Assembly (NCBI GenBank): GCA_001899635.1
Contig: MKVQ01000044.1
Span: 1 to 64,000, forward strand
Source of the DNA: Myxococcales bacterium 68-20
GTDB lineage: Bacteria; Myxococcota_A; Polyangia; Polyangiales; Polyangiaceae
Direction: 5' to 3'
Length of the DNA stretch: 64,000 nt
Positions 27,041-36,753 of this stretch are shown one piece after another. Below the pieces are notes generated by a model. That model did not search any database. It worked only from the letters and a program-made list of their open reading frames with translations, and had not been told where the DNA came from. A program made the translations under genes and the position numbers. Every line of letters begins with the position of its first letter. Position 1 is the first letter of the stretch.

Positions 27041-29296
27041 GTGGCGGACCGAGAGATCGCGATCGAGGGCGAGGTCGCGGTCGTCACGTACGAGAACCTC
27101 GAGTCCGGCTTCCGTGTCATCAAGCTCGACGTGCCCGATCGCCGCGATCGGCTCACGGTCGTCGGGCTCTTCCCTCGGGTCGCGCCCGGTTCGCGCGTGC
27201 GCGTGCGGGGGACGACCGAGGTCAATCGCGAGCATGGTGAGCAACTCCGTGCGACGAGCGTGACGGAGCTCGCTCCGACGACGCTGGCGGGGATCGAGAA
27301 GTACCTCGGCTCCGGGCTCATCAAGGGCGTCGGCGGGATCACCGCGAGGCGGATCGTGAAGCACTTCGGCCTCGACACGCTGAAGGTGCTCGAGGAGCAG
27401 CCGCATCGGCTCCGCGAGGTGCCGGGGCTCGGGCCGGCGCGAGCGGATCAGCTCATCGCGTCGTGGAACGACCAGCGCGCGATCCGCGACGTCATGGTCT
27501 TCCTCCAGGCGCACGGGGCGAGCGTCCATCTCGCTGCGCGCATCTTCAAGCGCTACGGGCCGAAGGCGGTCAGCATCGTGTCGGGCGATCCCTATCGCCT
27601 CGCGATCGACGTCTGGGGCATCGGCTTCCGCACCGCGGATCGCATCGCGTCCGAGCTCGGGATCGCGAAGGACTCGCCACAGCGGATGCAGGCGGCGCTC
27701 CTCCAGGTGCTGCGCGATGCGACGGAGGCCGGTCATTGCTATCTCGTCGCCGAAGACCTCACGACGCGGGCCGCGCGTCTCCTCGCTGGCGATACGAACC
27801 CGGCAGAGCCTCCGAGCATGGACCTGCTCGAGAGGCTCGAGCAGGCGCTCGCCGCCGTCGTCACGGGTGGGCACGTCGTCGCGGAGGCGGCGGACTCGCT
27901 CGAGCGCGTCCGCTCGGGAGCCTCGCTCCGATCGGCCGTGATCTACGACGCGCGCATGCACGAGACGGAGAGGCGCCTCGCCGCGCGGCTCGCGACGCTC
28001 GCGAGCGCCGAGGGCGACACGCTCTCGGGGTTCGCCGCTGCGATCGACGCGTTCGAGCGAGACACCGGGACGGTGCTCGCCGACGAGCAGCGTCTCGCGG
28101 TCGAGCGCGCGGCTCGCTGTCCGCTCCTCGTCGTCACCGGAGGTCCGGGCGTAGGCAAGACGACGATCGTGAAGGCGATCCTCAGCGTCTTCGAGCGTGC
28201 CGGTGTCATCGCACGGCTCGCCGCACCCACCGGCCGCGCGGCCAAGCGAATGAGCGAGGCGACTGGACGCGAAGCGGCGACGCTCCACCGCTTGCTCGAG
28301 TTCGATCCCAAGATCGGCACCTTCAAGCGCGACGCGAAGAGGCCGCTCGACGCTGGAGCGATCGTCGTCGACGAGAGCTCGATGGTCGATGTGTGGATGG
28401 CCGACGCGCTCACGCAGGCCGTCGCCGACGGGGCGCGTCTCGTTCTCGTCGGCGACGTCGATCAGCTCCCGAGCGTCGGGCCCGGGTCTGTCCTTCGCGA
28501 CGCGATCGCGTCGGGGGTCGTTCCGTGTGTCCGCCTCGTGAAGATCTTCCGCCAGGCGGAGAAGAGCCTGATCGTCCAGAACGCCCACCGCATCAACGCC
28601 GGCGAGTCGCCCGTCGTCCCGGAGAAGGGCGACCCGAGCGCGGACTTCTTCATGATGGATCGGCGTGACCCCGACGACACGCGCAGTGTCCTCGTCGATC
28701 TCGTCACGCGCCACATCCCGCGCAAGTTCGGCCTCGACCCCGTGCGGGACATCCAGGTCCTCACCCCGATGAACCGCGGCCCTGTCGGCACCATGGCGCT
28801 CAACGAGGCGCTGCAGGCTGCGCTCAATCCGTCCGCGCCCGGGCTCGTGCGCGGACGGGTCACCTTTCGCGTGGGCGACAAGGTGATGCAGCTCAGAAAC
28901 GACTACGACAAGAACGTCTACAACGGTGACGTCGGCGTCGTTGCGTCGATCGACGACGAGGACGGCACGCTCGTCGTTCGTTACGACGACGAGCGGGACG
29001 TCGCCTACGACGGCCGGGCCCTCGACGAGCTCGCGCTCGCCTATGCCTGTACCGTGCACAAGTCTCAGGGCAGCGAATATCCGGCGGTCGTCATCCCGCT
29101 GCTGACGGGCCACTTCATGATGCTCTCGAAAAACCTCGTCTACACGGCAGTGACGCGCGGCAAGCGCCTCGTCGTGCTCGTGGCGGATCCACGAGCGCTG
29201 CGGCTCGCGCTCGCAGAACAGCGGCGTGAGGAGCGGCAGACGCGGCTCGCATCGAGGATCGGGCACGCGCGCGAGGCTCTGCTGCCGACGGCCTGA
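27041..29296 (+). CDS. recD2: RecD2-type 5'-3' DNA helicase
   Basis: 751 residues. RecD-like SF1B helicase of the stand-alone RecD2/YrrC type, not the RecBCD subunit. The N-terminal OB-like region (1-90) and helix-hairpin-helix segments (KGVGGITARRIV, VPGLGPARADQL, about 90-200) are diagnostic. The helicase motor runs from about 330: Walker A GGPGVGKTT (K373), DESSMVD, GDVDQLPSVGPG and the UvrD-like C-terminal YACTVHKSQGSEYP. GTG 27041 with AGGGTGG just upstream. Expected role: DNA repair and replication-fork processing. No recB or recC nearby. Confidence 0.93.
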   Translation: MADREIAIEGEVAVVTYENLESGFRVIKLDVPDRRDRLTVVGLFPRVAPGSRVRVRGTTEVNREHGEQLRATSVTELAPTTLAGIEKYLGSGLIKGVGGITARRIVKHFGLDTLKVLEEQPHRLREVPGLGPARADQLIASWNDQRAIRDVMVFLQAHGASVHLAARIFKRYGPKAVSIVSGDPYRLAIDVWGIGFRTADRIASELGIAKDSPQRMQAALLQVLRDATEAGHCYLVAEDLTTRAARLLAGDTNPAEPPSMDLLERLEQALAAVVTGGHVVAEAADSLERVRSGASLRSAVIYDARMHETERRLAARLATLASAEGDTLSGFAAAIDAFERDTGTVLADEQRLAVERAARCPLLVVTGGPGVGKTTIVKAILSVFERAGVIARLAAPTGRAAKRMSEATGREAATLHRLLEFDPKIGTFKRDAKRPLDAGAIVVDESSMVDVWMADALTQAVADGARLVLVGDVDQLPSVGPGSVLRDAIASGVVPCVRLVKIFRQAEKSLIVQNAHRINAGESPVVPEKGDPSADFFMMDRRDPDDTRSVLVDLVTRHIPRKFGLDPVRDIQVLTPMNRGPVGTMALNEALQAALNPSAPGLVRGRVTFRVGDKVMQLRNDYDKNVYNGDVGVVASIDDEDGTLVVRYDDERDVAYDGRALDELALAYACTVHKSQGSEYPAVVIPLLTGHFMMLSKNLVYTAVTRGKRLVVLVADPRALRLALAEQRREERQTRLASRIGHAREALLPTA

Positions 29297-29523
29297 GATG
29301 GCCGCGCGCGAGGCGGCTCACCTCGTCGGGGCGCTCGCGGCGAGGCGGCGAGGCGGCGAGGCGGCGAGAGGGGCGGCGTGGGCGAGCTCGATCGTCGAAG
29401 GTGTGCACGGCGCTCGTTGCGAGGTGCAAGAGGTGCAAGGGGAGACGACCGATGGTCAGCGACGTGAGCGCGAGGCCGCGGCGCTTGCGGCGACGGGGTG
29501 GCTGGGTAGACTCCAGAGTCCGT

Positions 29524-30063
29524 ATGTTGAAGCGACTCTTCGTCGGCCTCTTCCTTGGAGCAGTGGTGGGGGCCATCCTCGCCGCGGTGCTCGTGCAGGG
29601 GCTTGGGGTGATGACCTTCGACAGCTCCGTCCTCGGAGCGGCCGGCGCGTACATCGCCGCCGCGCTCACCGGTGTGCTCACCGGGCTCATCGCGGGCAAG
29701 CCCATCTGGTCTGCCGACGGGAAGATCGAGGCTGGCCTGAAGGCGTTCTTCGGCGCGCTCATCGCGCTCGGAGGAATGTTCGTGCTCCGGCAGTGGGTTC
29801 ACGTGAGCATGGACCTCTCCGCGCTGAAGGCGAGCAGCGGGCCGGCCGAGATCGGGCAGCTTCCGGCCGTCTCGCTCCCCCTCATCGCTGCGGTCCTCGC
29901 CGGGTTCTTCGAGCTCGACAATACCGGCGACGGAGAGAAGAAGGACGACAAGCAGGCCAGCGCCTCCGCCGGCTCCGCCAAGAAGGTGCGCGTCGCCGGC
30001 GAGGACGAGGCCGATGACGCCGAGGACGAAGAAGAGGCGGCGCCCGCGAAGAAGCGTCGCTGA
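29524..30063 (+). CDS. inner-membrane protein with acidic C-terminal tail
   Basis: 179 residues. Three to four hydrophobic segments (about 5-27, 39-60, 74-93, 117-133), many Gly/Ala, then a cytoplasmic tail rich in Asp, Glu, Lys and Ala (EDEADDAEDEEEAAPAKKRR is its end). ATG 29524 is chosen because the frame upstream is Arg-rich and non-hydrophobic. Family not recognised. It lies between recD2 and a polysaccharide deacetylase on the same strand. Confidence 0.65.
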   Translation: MLKRLFVGLFLGAVVGAILAAVLVQGLGVMTFDSSVLGAAGAYIAAALTGVLTGLIAGKPIWSADGKIEAGLKAFFGALIALGGMFVLRQWVHVSMDLSALKASSGPAEIGQLPAVSLPLIAAVLAGFFELDNTGDGEKKDDKQASASAGSAKKVRVAGEDEADDAEDEEEAAPAKKRR

Positions 30064-30132
30064 TCGGCCAGTGGCAGCCAAACGCCTGAGCTCGCCACTT
30101 CGCGATCGGGCTCACGCCTGGAGGAGCGGCTG

Positions 30133-30927
30133 ATGCCGCCCGCGCGCATCCTCTTCTTGGCCGCAACGCTTGGCGGGATCGGGTTTGCCGCGTTTTCGGT
30201 GATGACGGTGCCGCCGCCGCTATGGGCGGCGCTCGTTGCCTCGGGCCTCTACGTCGGGCTCATCCTCACGGGCGTCTTCGTGCTTCGACTCCGGATGTTC
30301 GCCGATGCGATCATCCGCGGACCGGCCGACGCGCGCGGCGTCGTCATCACGTTCGACGACGGGCCCGATCCGGTCCACACCCGCAAGGTCCTCGAGATCC
30401 TCGACGAGCACGAGGCGAAGGCGACGTTCTTCGTCATCGGGCGGAAGGTCGAGCAGTACCCCGACGTGGTGAAGGAGATCCTCGATCGCGGTCACGAGGT
30501 CGGCGTGCACGGCTGGGCCCACGATCGCCTCTTCGCGCTTCGCGGACCGAGGCGCGTTCGTCGCGATCTCGAGCGCGCGATCCGTGCGCTGGAGAAGGTG
30601 ACCAAGCAGCGCCCGACCCTGTTCCGGCCGCCCGTCGGGCACACGAACCCGACGATCGCGCGGATCGCCGAACGGCTCGGGCTGACGGTCGTGGGCTGGT
30701 CGGCTTCCGGCTACGACGGGCTCGCCGGCGCCGAGCCCAGGAAGGTCGTCAGGCGCATCACGCGCCATCTCGACGACGGGGACATCGTCCTTCTCCACGA
30801 CGCTGCCGAGCGCGACGACCACGAGCCGACGACGTCGAAGACGCTGCCGGGCATCCTCGACGCGGTGAAGGACAAGAACCTCCGCATCGCGCGTCTCGGC
30901 GATTGGATCACGACGCTCGAGGAGTGA
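30133..30927 (+). CDS. membrane-anchored polysaccharide deacetylase (NodB/CE4)
   Basis: 264 residues. Two N-terminal membrane segments (about 5-25 and 33-55), then a CE4 domain with all catalytic motifs: TFDDGPD (D75/D76), the metal pair H126-x3-H130 in VHGWAHD, RPPVGHTN and the final LLHD. CE4 enzymes remove acetyl groups from N-acetylglucosamine in peptidoglycan or exopolysaccharide. GAGGAG precedes ATG 30133. Substrate unknown. Confidence 0.9.
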   Translation: MPPARILFLAATLGGIGFAAFSVMTVPPPLWAALVASGLYVGLILTGVFVLRLRMFADAIIRGPADARGVVITFDDGPDPVHTRKVLEILDEHEAKATFFVIGRKVEQYPDVVKEILDRGHEVGVHGWAHDRLFALRGPRRVRRDLERAIRALEKVTKQRPTLFRPPVGHTNPTIARIAERLGLTVVGWSASGYDGLAGAEPRKVVRRITRHLDDGDIVLLHDAAERDDHEPTTSKTLPGILDAVKDKNLRIARLGDWITTLEE

Positions 30928-30975
30928 TCGCGAGCGGCGGCGGTGCTTTCCAGTCCCGCGGCCCCGTCCGAGCCG

Positions 30976-30998
30976 GCGGCGAGCGATGCGCTCGCCGC
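30976..30998. terminator. hairpin between convergent genes
   Basis: A perfect 10-bp stem (GCGGCGAGCG/CGCTCGCCGC) with a 3-base loop, between the deacetylase stop and the histidine kinase stop. No T-run on either side. Confidence 0.5.
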
Positions 30999-31008
30999 AC
31001 GAGGCGTT

Positions 31009-32490
31009 TCAGCCCGGCAGCTCGACGATGAAGCGCGCACCGTCCGCGTAGTCCGCGTCGACGAAGATCCTCCCCTTCGCGCCCTCGACGATGCCGCGGC
31101 AAACCGCGAGGCCGAGACCCGTCCCGGCGCCCACGTCCTTCGTGGTCATGAACGGATCGAAGATCCTCGGGGCGATGTCCTTCGGAACGCCCGGGCCGTT
31201 GTCCTCCACCTCGATGCGGACGACTCCGTCCTCGAGCCGCTTCGCGCGTACGGTCACGGTGGGCGTCTTGTCGCTCGCGGCCACGCTGATGGCGGCGCCG
31301 GCATTGAGGAGGAGGTTGAGCAGCACCTGCGTGAGGCGCTGCGGTGAGAGCGCGACGGCGAGGTCAGGCTCCAGATCGACCTTGGTCTCGATCGCCTTGA
31401 ACTCCCTCTGCGGCCGGACGAGGTTGAGCGCGTCGTCGATCACCTCGGAGACCAGCGCCCTCGCAGGGCGGATGGCCGCGGGGCTCTCCTCGGGGCGGGC
31501 GTAGTCGAGGAGATCGCGCACGACGACGTGGATGCGCTCGGTCTCCTTGCGCATCCGCTTGAGGAAGTCGGCGCGGACGTCGTCGGTCGTCTCGGCGTCC
31601 TCGATGAGGTCGTGCATCCCCATGATCGCGGCGATCGGGTTGCCGATCTCGTGTGCGACGCCGGCGGCGAGCTTTCCGACGCTTGCCATGCGCTCGCTCC
31701 CCGCGAGCTGCTCGCGGGTCTCTCCGAGGCGCTTCGTCGTGGTGGTGAGCTCCTCGACCTTGCTTCGCAGCGCCTGCTCCTCCTTCAGCAGGCGTGCGGT
31801 CATCGCGCGAACACTGGAGCCGAGCTCGGCTATCTCGCGTGCTCCCTGCGAGGGCAGATCGAGATCGCGCCCTCCGCTCGCGACGCGATCTGCCGCGCGG
31901 GCGAGCTCTTCGATCGGCCGGACGATCGCGCGCGTGAGCACGATGTACGCGAAGGCGAGGATCGCGATCGCGAAGACGGTCATGTAGAGCGCGACACCTC
32001 GCACGAGCTGGGAGGTGCGTGCGGGATCGTCCTCGGCGCGGACACGGACGAGCACGGCGCCGTCTTCACCGCTCGGGATGACGACGTCCAGCGCGCGCCC
32101 CGAGGGCGACGTCACGCGGGTCGCCGCTTCGCCGTACGGACGGGCGGGAGCTCGGAGGAGCGAGACCTCCGCGGGGAGGCCGCGGGTCGCCACCGTCTCG
32201 CCGTCGGGGCCGTACACGCCGATCGCGAGCGCACCGCCTTCGCCGACGTGTGAAGCGATCGTGCGATCGAGCGCGGAGGGATCGGTCACCCGGACACCGG
32301 CGACGTGCGCGGCGACCGCGCGACCGAGGCTGCGCGCGGCGTCTTCTCGGTAGGCGAGGGAAGTGCCGCGCGTCACCTGCGCGATCGCGAAGAAGAGCGG
32401 CACGTAGGCGACGAGCATCACGCCCGCGAGGGCGAGGAGGATCTGGAGGCGCAGCCCCGGCCCGAAGCGTGTCGGTCGCCGATCGTTCAT
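31009..32490 (-). CDS. sensor histidine kinase
   Basis: 493 residues. Two membrane segments (about 14-36 and 168-188) bracket a periplasmic sensor region. A HAMP domain (about 190-240), a short coiled coil and HisKA with AHEIGNP (phospho-His about 280) follow. The HATPase has VLLNLLLNAGAA (N box), VEDNGPGVP (G1), FDPFMTTK (F box) and GTGLGLAV (G2). It resembles NtrB-class kinases that lack a fused receiver. The gene starts 41 bases after feoB on the same strand, so it may be co-transcribed with the iron transporter; no response regulator is adjacent. Confidence 0.9.
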   Translation of the reverse strand: MNDRRPTRFGPGLRLQILLALAGVMLVAYVPLFFAIAQVTRGTSLAYREDAARSLGRAVAAHVAGVRVTDPSALDRTIASHVGEGGALAIGVYGPDGETVATRGLPAEVSLLRAPARPYGEAATRVTSPSGRALDVVIPSGEDGAVLVRVRAEDDPARTSQLVRGVALYMTVFAIAILAFAYIVLTRAIVRPIEELARAADRVASGGRDLDLPSQGAREIAELGSSVRAMTARLLKEEQALRSKVEELTTTTKRLGETREQLAGSERMASVGKLAAGVAHEIGNPIAAIMGMHDLIEDAETTDDVRADFLKRMRKETERIHVVVRDLLDYARPEESPAAIRPARALVSEVIDDALNLVRPQREFKAIETKVDLEPDLAVALSPQRLTQVLLNLLLNAGAAISVAASDKTPTVTVRAKRLEDGVVRIEVEDNGPGVPKDIAPRIFDPFMTTKDVGAGTGLGLAVCRGIVEGAKGRIFVDADYADGARFIVELPG

Positions 32491-32530
32491 CCGGCGAGCC
32501 TCCTCATGACGCTCACGGGATGAGCCTCGT

Positions 32531-34441
32531 TCATGGGATCCCGAGGATACCGCCGACCTGGTAGACGAAGACAGCCGCCCCGTAGCCGAGCGCGTACGTG
32601 TAAGCGAGGACGAACGCAGGCCAGCGGATGCTCGAGGTCTCTCGCCGGATCGCCGCGACCGTGCTCATGCACTGGCAGGCGAGGACGAAGAAGGCGAGGA
32701 GCGCGAGGCCCGTGCGCGGGCCGTAGAGCGGCGAGCCGTCGGGCCGCTTGGCCTCGCGCAGCTTGGTCGCGAGCGGAGCGGGGTCGTCCTCGGCGTCCTC
32801 GACCCCGTAGACGACGCCCATCGTCGCGACCATGAGCTCGCGCGCGCCGAACGAGCCGATCAGCCCGACGTCGATTCGCCAGTCGAAGCCTGCGGGGCGC
32901 GTGATCGGCTCGATCGCGTGCCCGATCGTCGCCGCGACGCTCGACTCGATCGGAGGTGCGTCGGGCTCGCGGCTCACGCCGGGCATCGGGATCGACAGGA
33001 GCATCCACAGCGCCGCCGATGCGATCACGATCGTGGTGCCGACGTCTCGGAGGAAGCGCCGCGCGGCGTTGTAGCCCTTCCGAGCGACGACGCTCGCTTG
33101 CGGCATGCGGTAGGAGGGCATCTCGAGGACGAGCGGCAGGCTCTTGCCCTTCATCGTCGTGCGTCGGAGCACGAACGACGCGAGCAGCGCCGCGAAGATG
33201 CCGGAGAAGTAGAGTCCGACGAAGAGCGCCGCGCGGAACAGGGCCGAGCGCTCGGAGAAGAACGTCGACAGCACCAACGCGTAGGTCGGGAGCCGTGCCG
33301 AGCAGGTCATGAGCGGCAGCACGAGGATCGTCGTCAGACGCTCGCGCGGGTCGCGCACCACTCGGGTGGCCGAGATCGCGGGGACCGCGCAGGCGTGTCC
33401 CATGAGGAGCGGGAGGAAGCTCCGTCCGGAGAGCCCGAGGAGGCGAAGGAGTCGATCGACGAGGAAGGCGCCACGCGCGAGGTAGCCGCTCGCTTCGAGC
33501 AGCTCGAGGGCGACCGTGAGGATCACGATCTGCGGCATGAACGCGAGGACGGTGCCGGCGCCGGCGAGGATGCCGTCCGCGACGAACGACGCGAGCAGCC
33601 CCTTGCCGAGCAGGCGATCGAGTCCGCCATGCGCGAAGCCGATGAGCGTGTCGAACACGCCCGTCACCGGATCGGCCACGAGGAAGACCGCGGCGAAGAC
33701 GAGCGCCATCAGGCCGATGAAGAGGAACGGCCCGACCACCGGATGAAGGAGCACCGCATCGAGGCGCTCGGTGAGCTGGCGGCGGCGTTTCGTTTCCGCG
33801 CTCGACGACACGTCGCGCACGACCGCGCGCGCCACGGCGGCAGGGTCGAAGGTCGCGCGCGGCGAGGCGGGATCGCGATCTCGAAGCCGATCGTCCACTG
33901 CTGCGAGCAGCGTGGCCTTCGCATCGGCGTCACGTGCGCATACGAGGACGACCGGCGCACCGATCTCGCTCTCGAGGCGCGCGACGTCGACGTCACGACC
34001 TTCGGACGCGAGGATGTCCTTGTGCGTGAGCGCGATGATGAGCGGGAGGTTCGCCTTCGCGAGCTCGCGCGTCAGCCGAAGGCCGAGGGCGAGGCGGGTC
34101 GGGTCGATCACCTGGACGACGACGAAGCGCCCTTTCTCGGCGGTGCCTTCGCGCAGGCGATCGAGGAAGCTCCGCGCGACGCCTTCGTCGGTGTCGCGCT
34201 CGACGGCGCCCTCGACCGAGTAGAGCCCGGGCAGGTCCGCGACCACGGCGCGCGTTCCGGAGGGGAGCTCGAGCTCCGCCTCGAGCACGTCCACGGTGAT
34301 GCCGGGGTAGTTGCCGACGCGCGCGTTGCCACCGGTCATCCGGTTGTAGATCGACGACTTGCCCGAGTTGGGCCGACCGACGAGCGCGATCGTGCAGCGC
34401 TCGCTGGCCGTGCTCTCCTTCGTCACCGCGGCGGCGCTCAT
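32531..34441 (-). CDS. feoB: ferrous iron transporter FeoB
   Basis: 636 residues, shorter than the 770 of E. coli FeoB. An N-terminal G domain has GRPNSGKSS (G1), the NYPGITVD switch I, DLPGLYS (G3) and a G4 of the form THKD in place of the usual NxxD. Two Gate motif regions and about eight membrane helices follow (GHACAVPAI and LPLMTCSARLP carry the permeation-path Cys). It imports Fe(II) across the inner membrane. Start ATG 34441 overlaps the feoA stop (ATGA). The G4 variation could alter nucleotide preference. Confidence 0.95.
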   Translation of the reverse strand: MSAAAVTKESTASERCTIALVGRPNSGKSSIYNRMTGGNARVGNYPGITVDVLEAELELPSGTRAVVADLPGLYSVEGAVERDTDEGVARSFLDRLREGTAEKGRFVVVQVIDPTRLALGLRLTRELAKANLPLIIALTHKDILASEGRDVDVARLESEIGAPVVLVCARDADAKATLLAAVDDRLRDRDPASPRATFDPAAVARAVVRDVSSSAETKRRRQLTERLDAVLLHPVVGPFLFIGLMALVFAAVFLVADPVTGVFDTLIGFAHGGLDRLLGKGLLASFVADGILAGAGTVLAFMPQIVILTVALELLEASGYLARGAFLVDRLLRLLGLSGRSFLPLLMGHACAVPAISATRVVRDPRERLTTILVLPLMTCSARLPTYALVLSTFFSERSALFRAALFVGLYFSGIFAALLASFVLRRTTMKGKSLPLVLEMPSYRMPQASVVARKGYNAARRFLRDVGTTIVIASAALWMLLSIPMPGVSREPDAPPIESSVAATIGHAIEPITRPAGFDWRIDVGLIGSFGARELMVATMGVVYGVEDAEDDPAPLATKLREAKRPDGSPLYGPRTGLALLAFFVLACQCMSTVAAIRRETSSIRWPAFVLAYTYALGYGAAVFVYQVGGILGIP

Positions 34442-34731
34442 GCGTTCGCTCCACGAACGACGATGACGTCGAGGTGTGCGGCAAGCTCTCGTGCGATGGC
34501 GAATTCGCCGCCGGACGAGGTGCGGATGTGAAGCGGGCCGCCGAGCGCGGCGCGGCGGAGGACGGTTACCTCCTCACCTTCCTGAAGACCGACCGCCGCG
34601 AGCCATGCCGCGACGCTCGAGTCGAGAACGATCCCGACGATGCGCACGCTCGTGCCGATGGTCGCGCTCGCGAGGGAGCCACGGCCATTGGCCTCGTGCA
34701 CGTCGATCGAGCTACCGGCTCCGTCGACCAT
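34438..34731 (-). CDS. feoA: FeoA iron transport accessory protein
   Basis: 97 residues. The SH3-like FeoA fold is recognisable from L-x-x-x-G-L-Q-E-G-E-E-V-T-V and the GGPLHIRTSSGGEFAIAREL strand-turn. It begins with about 20 residues of extra, Gly/Ser-rich sequence. FeoA binds FeoB and is needed for its activity. Overlaps feoB by 4 bases and lies 32 bases after the HAD gene on the same strand. No Fur box could be identified in that short gap. Confidence 0.88.
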   Translation of the reverse strand: MVDGAGSSIDVHEANGRGSLASATIGTSVRIVGIVLDSSVAAWLAAVGLQEGEEVTVLRRAALGGPLHIRTSSGGEFAIARELAAHLDVIVVRGANA

Positions 34732-34763
34732 GCGGGCCAGTCTATACAGACGCCTACTCGCGC

Positions 34764-35705
34764 CTAGAGCTTCGTGCCGAATGCGCGTCCGATCGCTTCG
34801 GCGATGGCTCCGCCCGCGTCGATCGTCGTCTCGAGCACATCCGTAGCTGCGAGCTTCACCTCGGATGGGGCCTGGCCCATCGCGAAGGAGCGTCCAGCGC
34901 AGGTCATCATCGGCAGATCGTTGAGCCAGTCACCGACGCAGACGGTCTCGGAGATGTCGATGCCGTAGTGGCTCGACACCCACGCGAGCGCGGTGCCCTT
35001 GGTGCCGCCCGACGCGCGCGCGACCATTCCCCAGTGCTCCGTATCGCGCCGGAACGGGAACATCGCGACCTGCATCGACTCGCTCGCATCGCGCTGGATG
35101 TCGGCGACGATGCGGCCGATGTTGGCCTCCTTGCCGAGCGCGACCACGGCGGTCATGCCGTCGTCCGAGTCCCAGAGCGCGTGCTCGGTGATGCGGTGCG
35201 CGTAGCGGAGGTCGGTCGACCACGTGCGGACGAAGGGGAGGTAGTCCGCGCCTCGCTCGTCGTGCACGATCGCGTCCTCGGCGAAGAGGAAGGCGACGAG
35301 GTCGTTCCGCTCGAGGCTCGCTCGGAGCCGATCGGCAGCGCGCCCGCGGATGCCGTGATGGAGCAGCGTCTTGTCGTTCTTGACGTTGACGATGTGGCTG
35401 CCGTCGGCGCAGCCCACCGGGCCGTCGATGCCGAGCAGCTCGGCCGCCTCGCGCGTGCCGGAGTAGAGGCGACCGGTGAGGATCGTCACCTTCACGCCCT
35501 GGGCGCGGAGCTTGTGGACCGCCTCGACGTCCGCGTCGCTCGCGGCACCGGCGTGGTTGAGGAGGGTACCGTCGAGATCGAGCGCGAGGAGCTTGTACTG
35601 GCTGGCGGGGCGCGCGGCCTTCACGGAAACGGAACGCCCAGAAACGGAACGGGAGCTCCGCCGTACGTTCGTCGGCGTGCTCCCGCTCTTACGTTTCCCC
35701 GCCAT
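34764..35705 (-). CDS. Cof-type HAD-IIB phosphatase
   Basis: 313 residues. HAD motif I is LDLDGTLL, motif II TILTGR, and motif IV GDWLNDLPMM, with a large C2 cap between (about 90-215). It would dephosphorylate small phosphorylated metabolites in the cytoplasm. The first 33 residues are Arg/Ser/Lys-rich and may be an extra tail or indicate a later start. It lies 32 bases after rpmA and 32 bases before feoA, all on the minus strand, so read-through from the ribosomal-protein promoter is possible. Confidence 0.87.
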   Translation of the reverse strand: MAGKRKSGSTPTNVRRSSRSVSGRSVSVKAARPASQYKLLALDLDGTLLNHAGAASDADVEAVHKLRAQGVKVTILTGRLYSGTREAAELLGIDGPVGCADGSHIVNVKNDKTLLHHGIRGRAADRLRASLERNDLVAFLFAEDAIVHDERGADYLPFVRTWSTDLRYAHRITEHALWDSDDGMTAVVALGKEANIGRIVADIQRDASESMQVAMFPFRRDTEHWGMVARASGGTKGTALAWVSSHYGIDISETVCVGDWLNDLPMMTCAGRSFAMGQAPSEVKLAATDVLETTIDAGGAIAEAIGRAFGTKL

Positions 35706-35723
35706 TGCTTAGCTCGCGCCTCG

Positions 35724-35741
35724 CTGATCCGTTGGGATCAG
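35724..35741 (-). terminator. hairpin overlapping the rpmA stop codon
   Basis: Perfect arms CTGATCC/GGATCAG with a four-base loop. No T-run. It may attenuate transcription between rpmA and the HAD gene. Confidence 0.4.
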
Positions 35742-35998
35742 GACGCTGCGGCGTAAACGGAGACCTGCTTCTTGTCCTTCGTCTTCCACTCGTACTTCAC
35801 CACGCCGTCGATGAGGGCGAAGATGGTGAAGTCCTTGCCGCGGCCGACGTTCTTGCCGGCAGCGATCGTCTCGCCGACCTGGCGGATGATGATGTTGCCC
35901 GCGCGAACGGTCTCGCCGCCGTAAACCTTTACGCTACGGCGCTGCGAGTTGGAGTCGCGACCGTTGCGCGTGCTGCCTGCGCCTTTTTTGTGAGCCAT
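35738..35998 (-). CDS. rpmA: 50S ribosomal protein L27
   Basis: 86 residues, full length. Begins [16 protein letters not shown], the conserved N-terminus that reaches the peptidyl-transferase centre, followed by GVKVYGGE-type and IIIRQVG strands. No N-terminal extension of the Firmicute type needing cleavage. Second gene of rplU-rpmA, 15 bases after rplU. Confidence 0.98.
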   Translation of the reverse strand: MAHKKGAGSTRNGRDSNSQRRSVKVYGGETVRAGNIIIRQVGETIAAGKNVGRGKDFTIFALIDGVVKYEWKTKDKKQVSVYAAAS

Positions 35999-36013
35999 GG
36001 TCCCTTCTCCTCT

Positions 36014-36325
36014 TCAGCCCGTGATGCCGGTGATCTCGAGCGCCGTGAACGGCTGACGATGACCGGACTTCCTGCGGTAGTTCTTGCGACGGCGGAACTT
36101 GAAGATGATGACCTTCGGCGAGCGGTCCTGGGCGACGATCTTCGCCTCGACCTTCGCACCGCCGACCAGGGGAGCGCCGACCTTCACGCCGTCGCCGGCG
36201 CCGACGAGGAGGACCTCGCCGAGGGTCACGGTGTCGCCGACGTTGCCGTTGAGCTTCTCGACACGGAGCCGATCGCCCTGAGCTACCCGATACTGCTTTC
36301 CGCCCGTTTTGATGACCGCGTACAT
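36014..36325 (-). CDS. rplU: 50S ribosomal protein L21
   Basis: 103 residues, the family length. Starts [14 protein letters not shown], with the [19 protein letters not shown] basic C-terminal block that binds 23S rRNA. ATG 36325 has GAGGG upstream; the frame continues further upstream through the leader but that part is not coding. A promoter is seen about 145 bp upstream. Confidence 0.98.
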   Translation of the reverse strand: MYAVIKTGGKQYRVAQGDRLRVEKLNGNVGDTVTLGEVLLVGAGDGVKVGAPLVGGAKVEAKIVAQDRSPKVIIFKFRRRKNYRRKSGHRQPFTALEITGITG

Positions 36326-36468
36326 GGATCGCCCTCTTCGTGAGCCGTGCCTGCGTTGGACTTGCGCCAAGGCCGCGACGGCGGGGTTTGCCAAGCCTCG
36401 GAGTGCTGCGAAGCGAGCTCTCGACAAAGCTCGAGTTCGCTGCCTCGCTCCAGGGCGTGGGACGCGGC

Positions 36469-36496
36469 ACTATACGCGCGCCCGAGCATTTGTAAA
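36469..36496 (-). promoter_or_regulatory. promoter of rplU-rpmA
   Basis: On the minus strand TTTACA (36491-36496), 16-bp spacer and TATAGT (36469-36474). It predicts a leader of about 135 bases before rplU. Bases 36497-36753, on to the next plus-strand gene, hold only a small hairpin (CCTTG/CAAGG near 36597-36611). Confidence 0.75.
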
Positions 36497-36753
36497 GCGC
36501 TGCGCGAAAGCCCCACCCCCGCGGCATTCGCCTCTACTTCTACCAGAACGGTCGGGAGTCGCGGGCTCCGGTCTGAGCCCAACCTCATCCCTCCTCCTTG
36601 TCGAACAAGGCCGAGAGTGATGAAGTTCTAGGGCGCACGGTTTGCAGCTCACCTGGGACGAGCCCATCGTCACCTCGGGTGGAGGATGGCCCGCGCGGCG
36701 CGCACGCCCGACCGATCGTCGTGTGATGTCGTCGCTTCCGCGGTGGAGGATCA

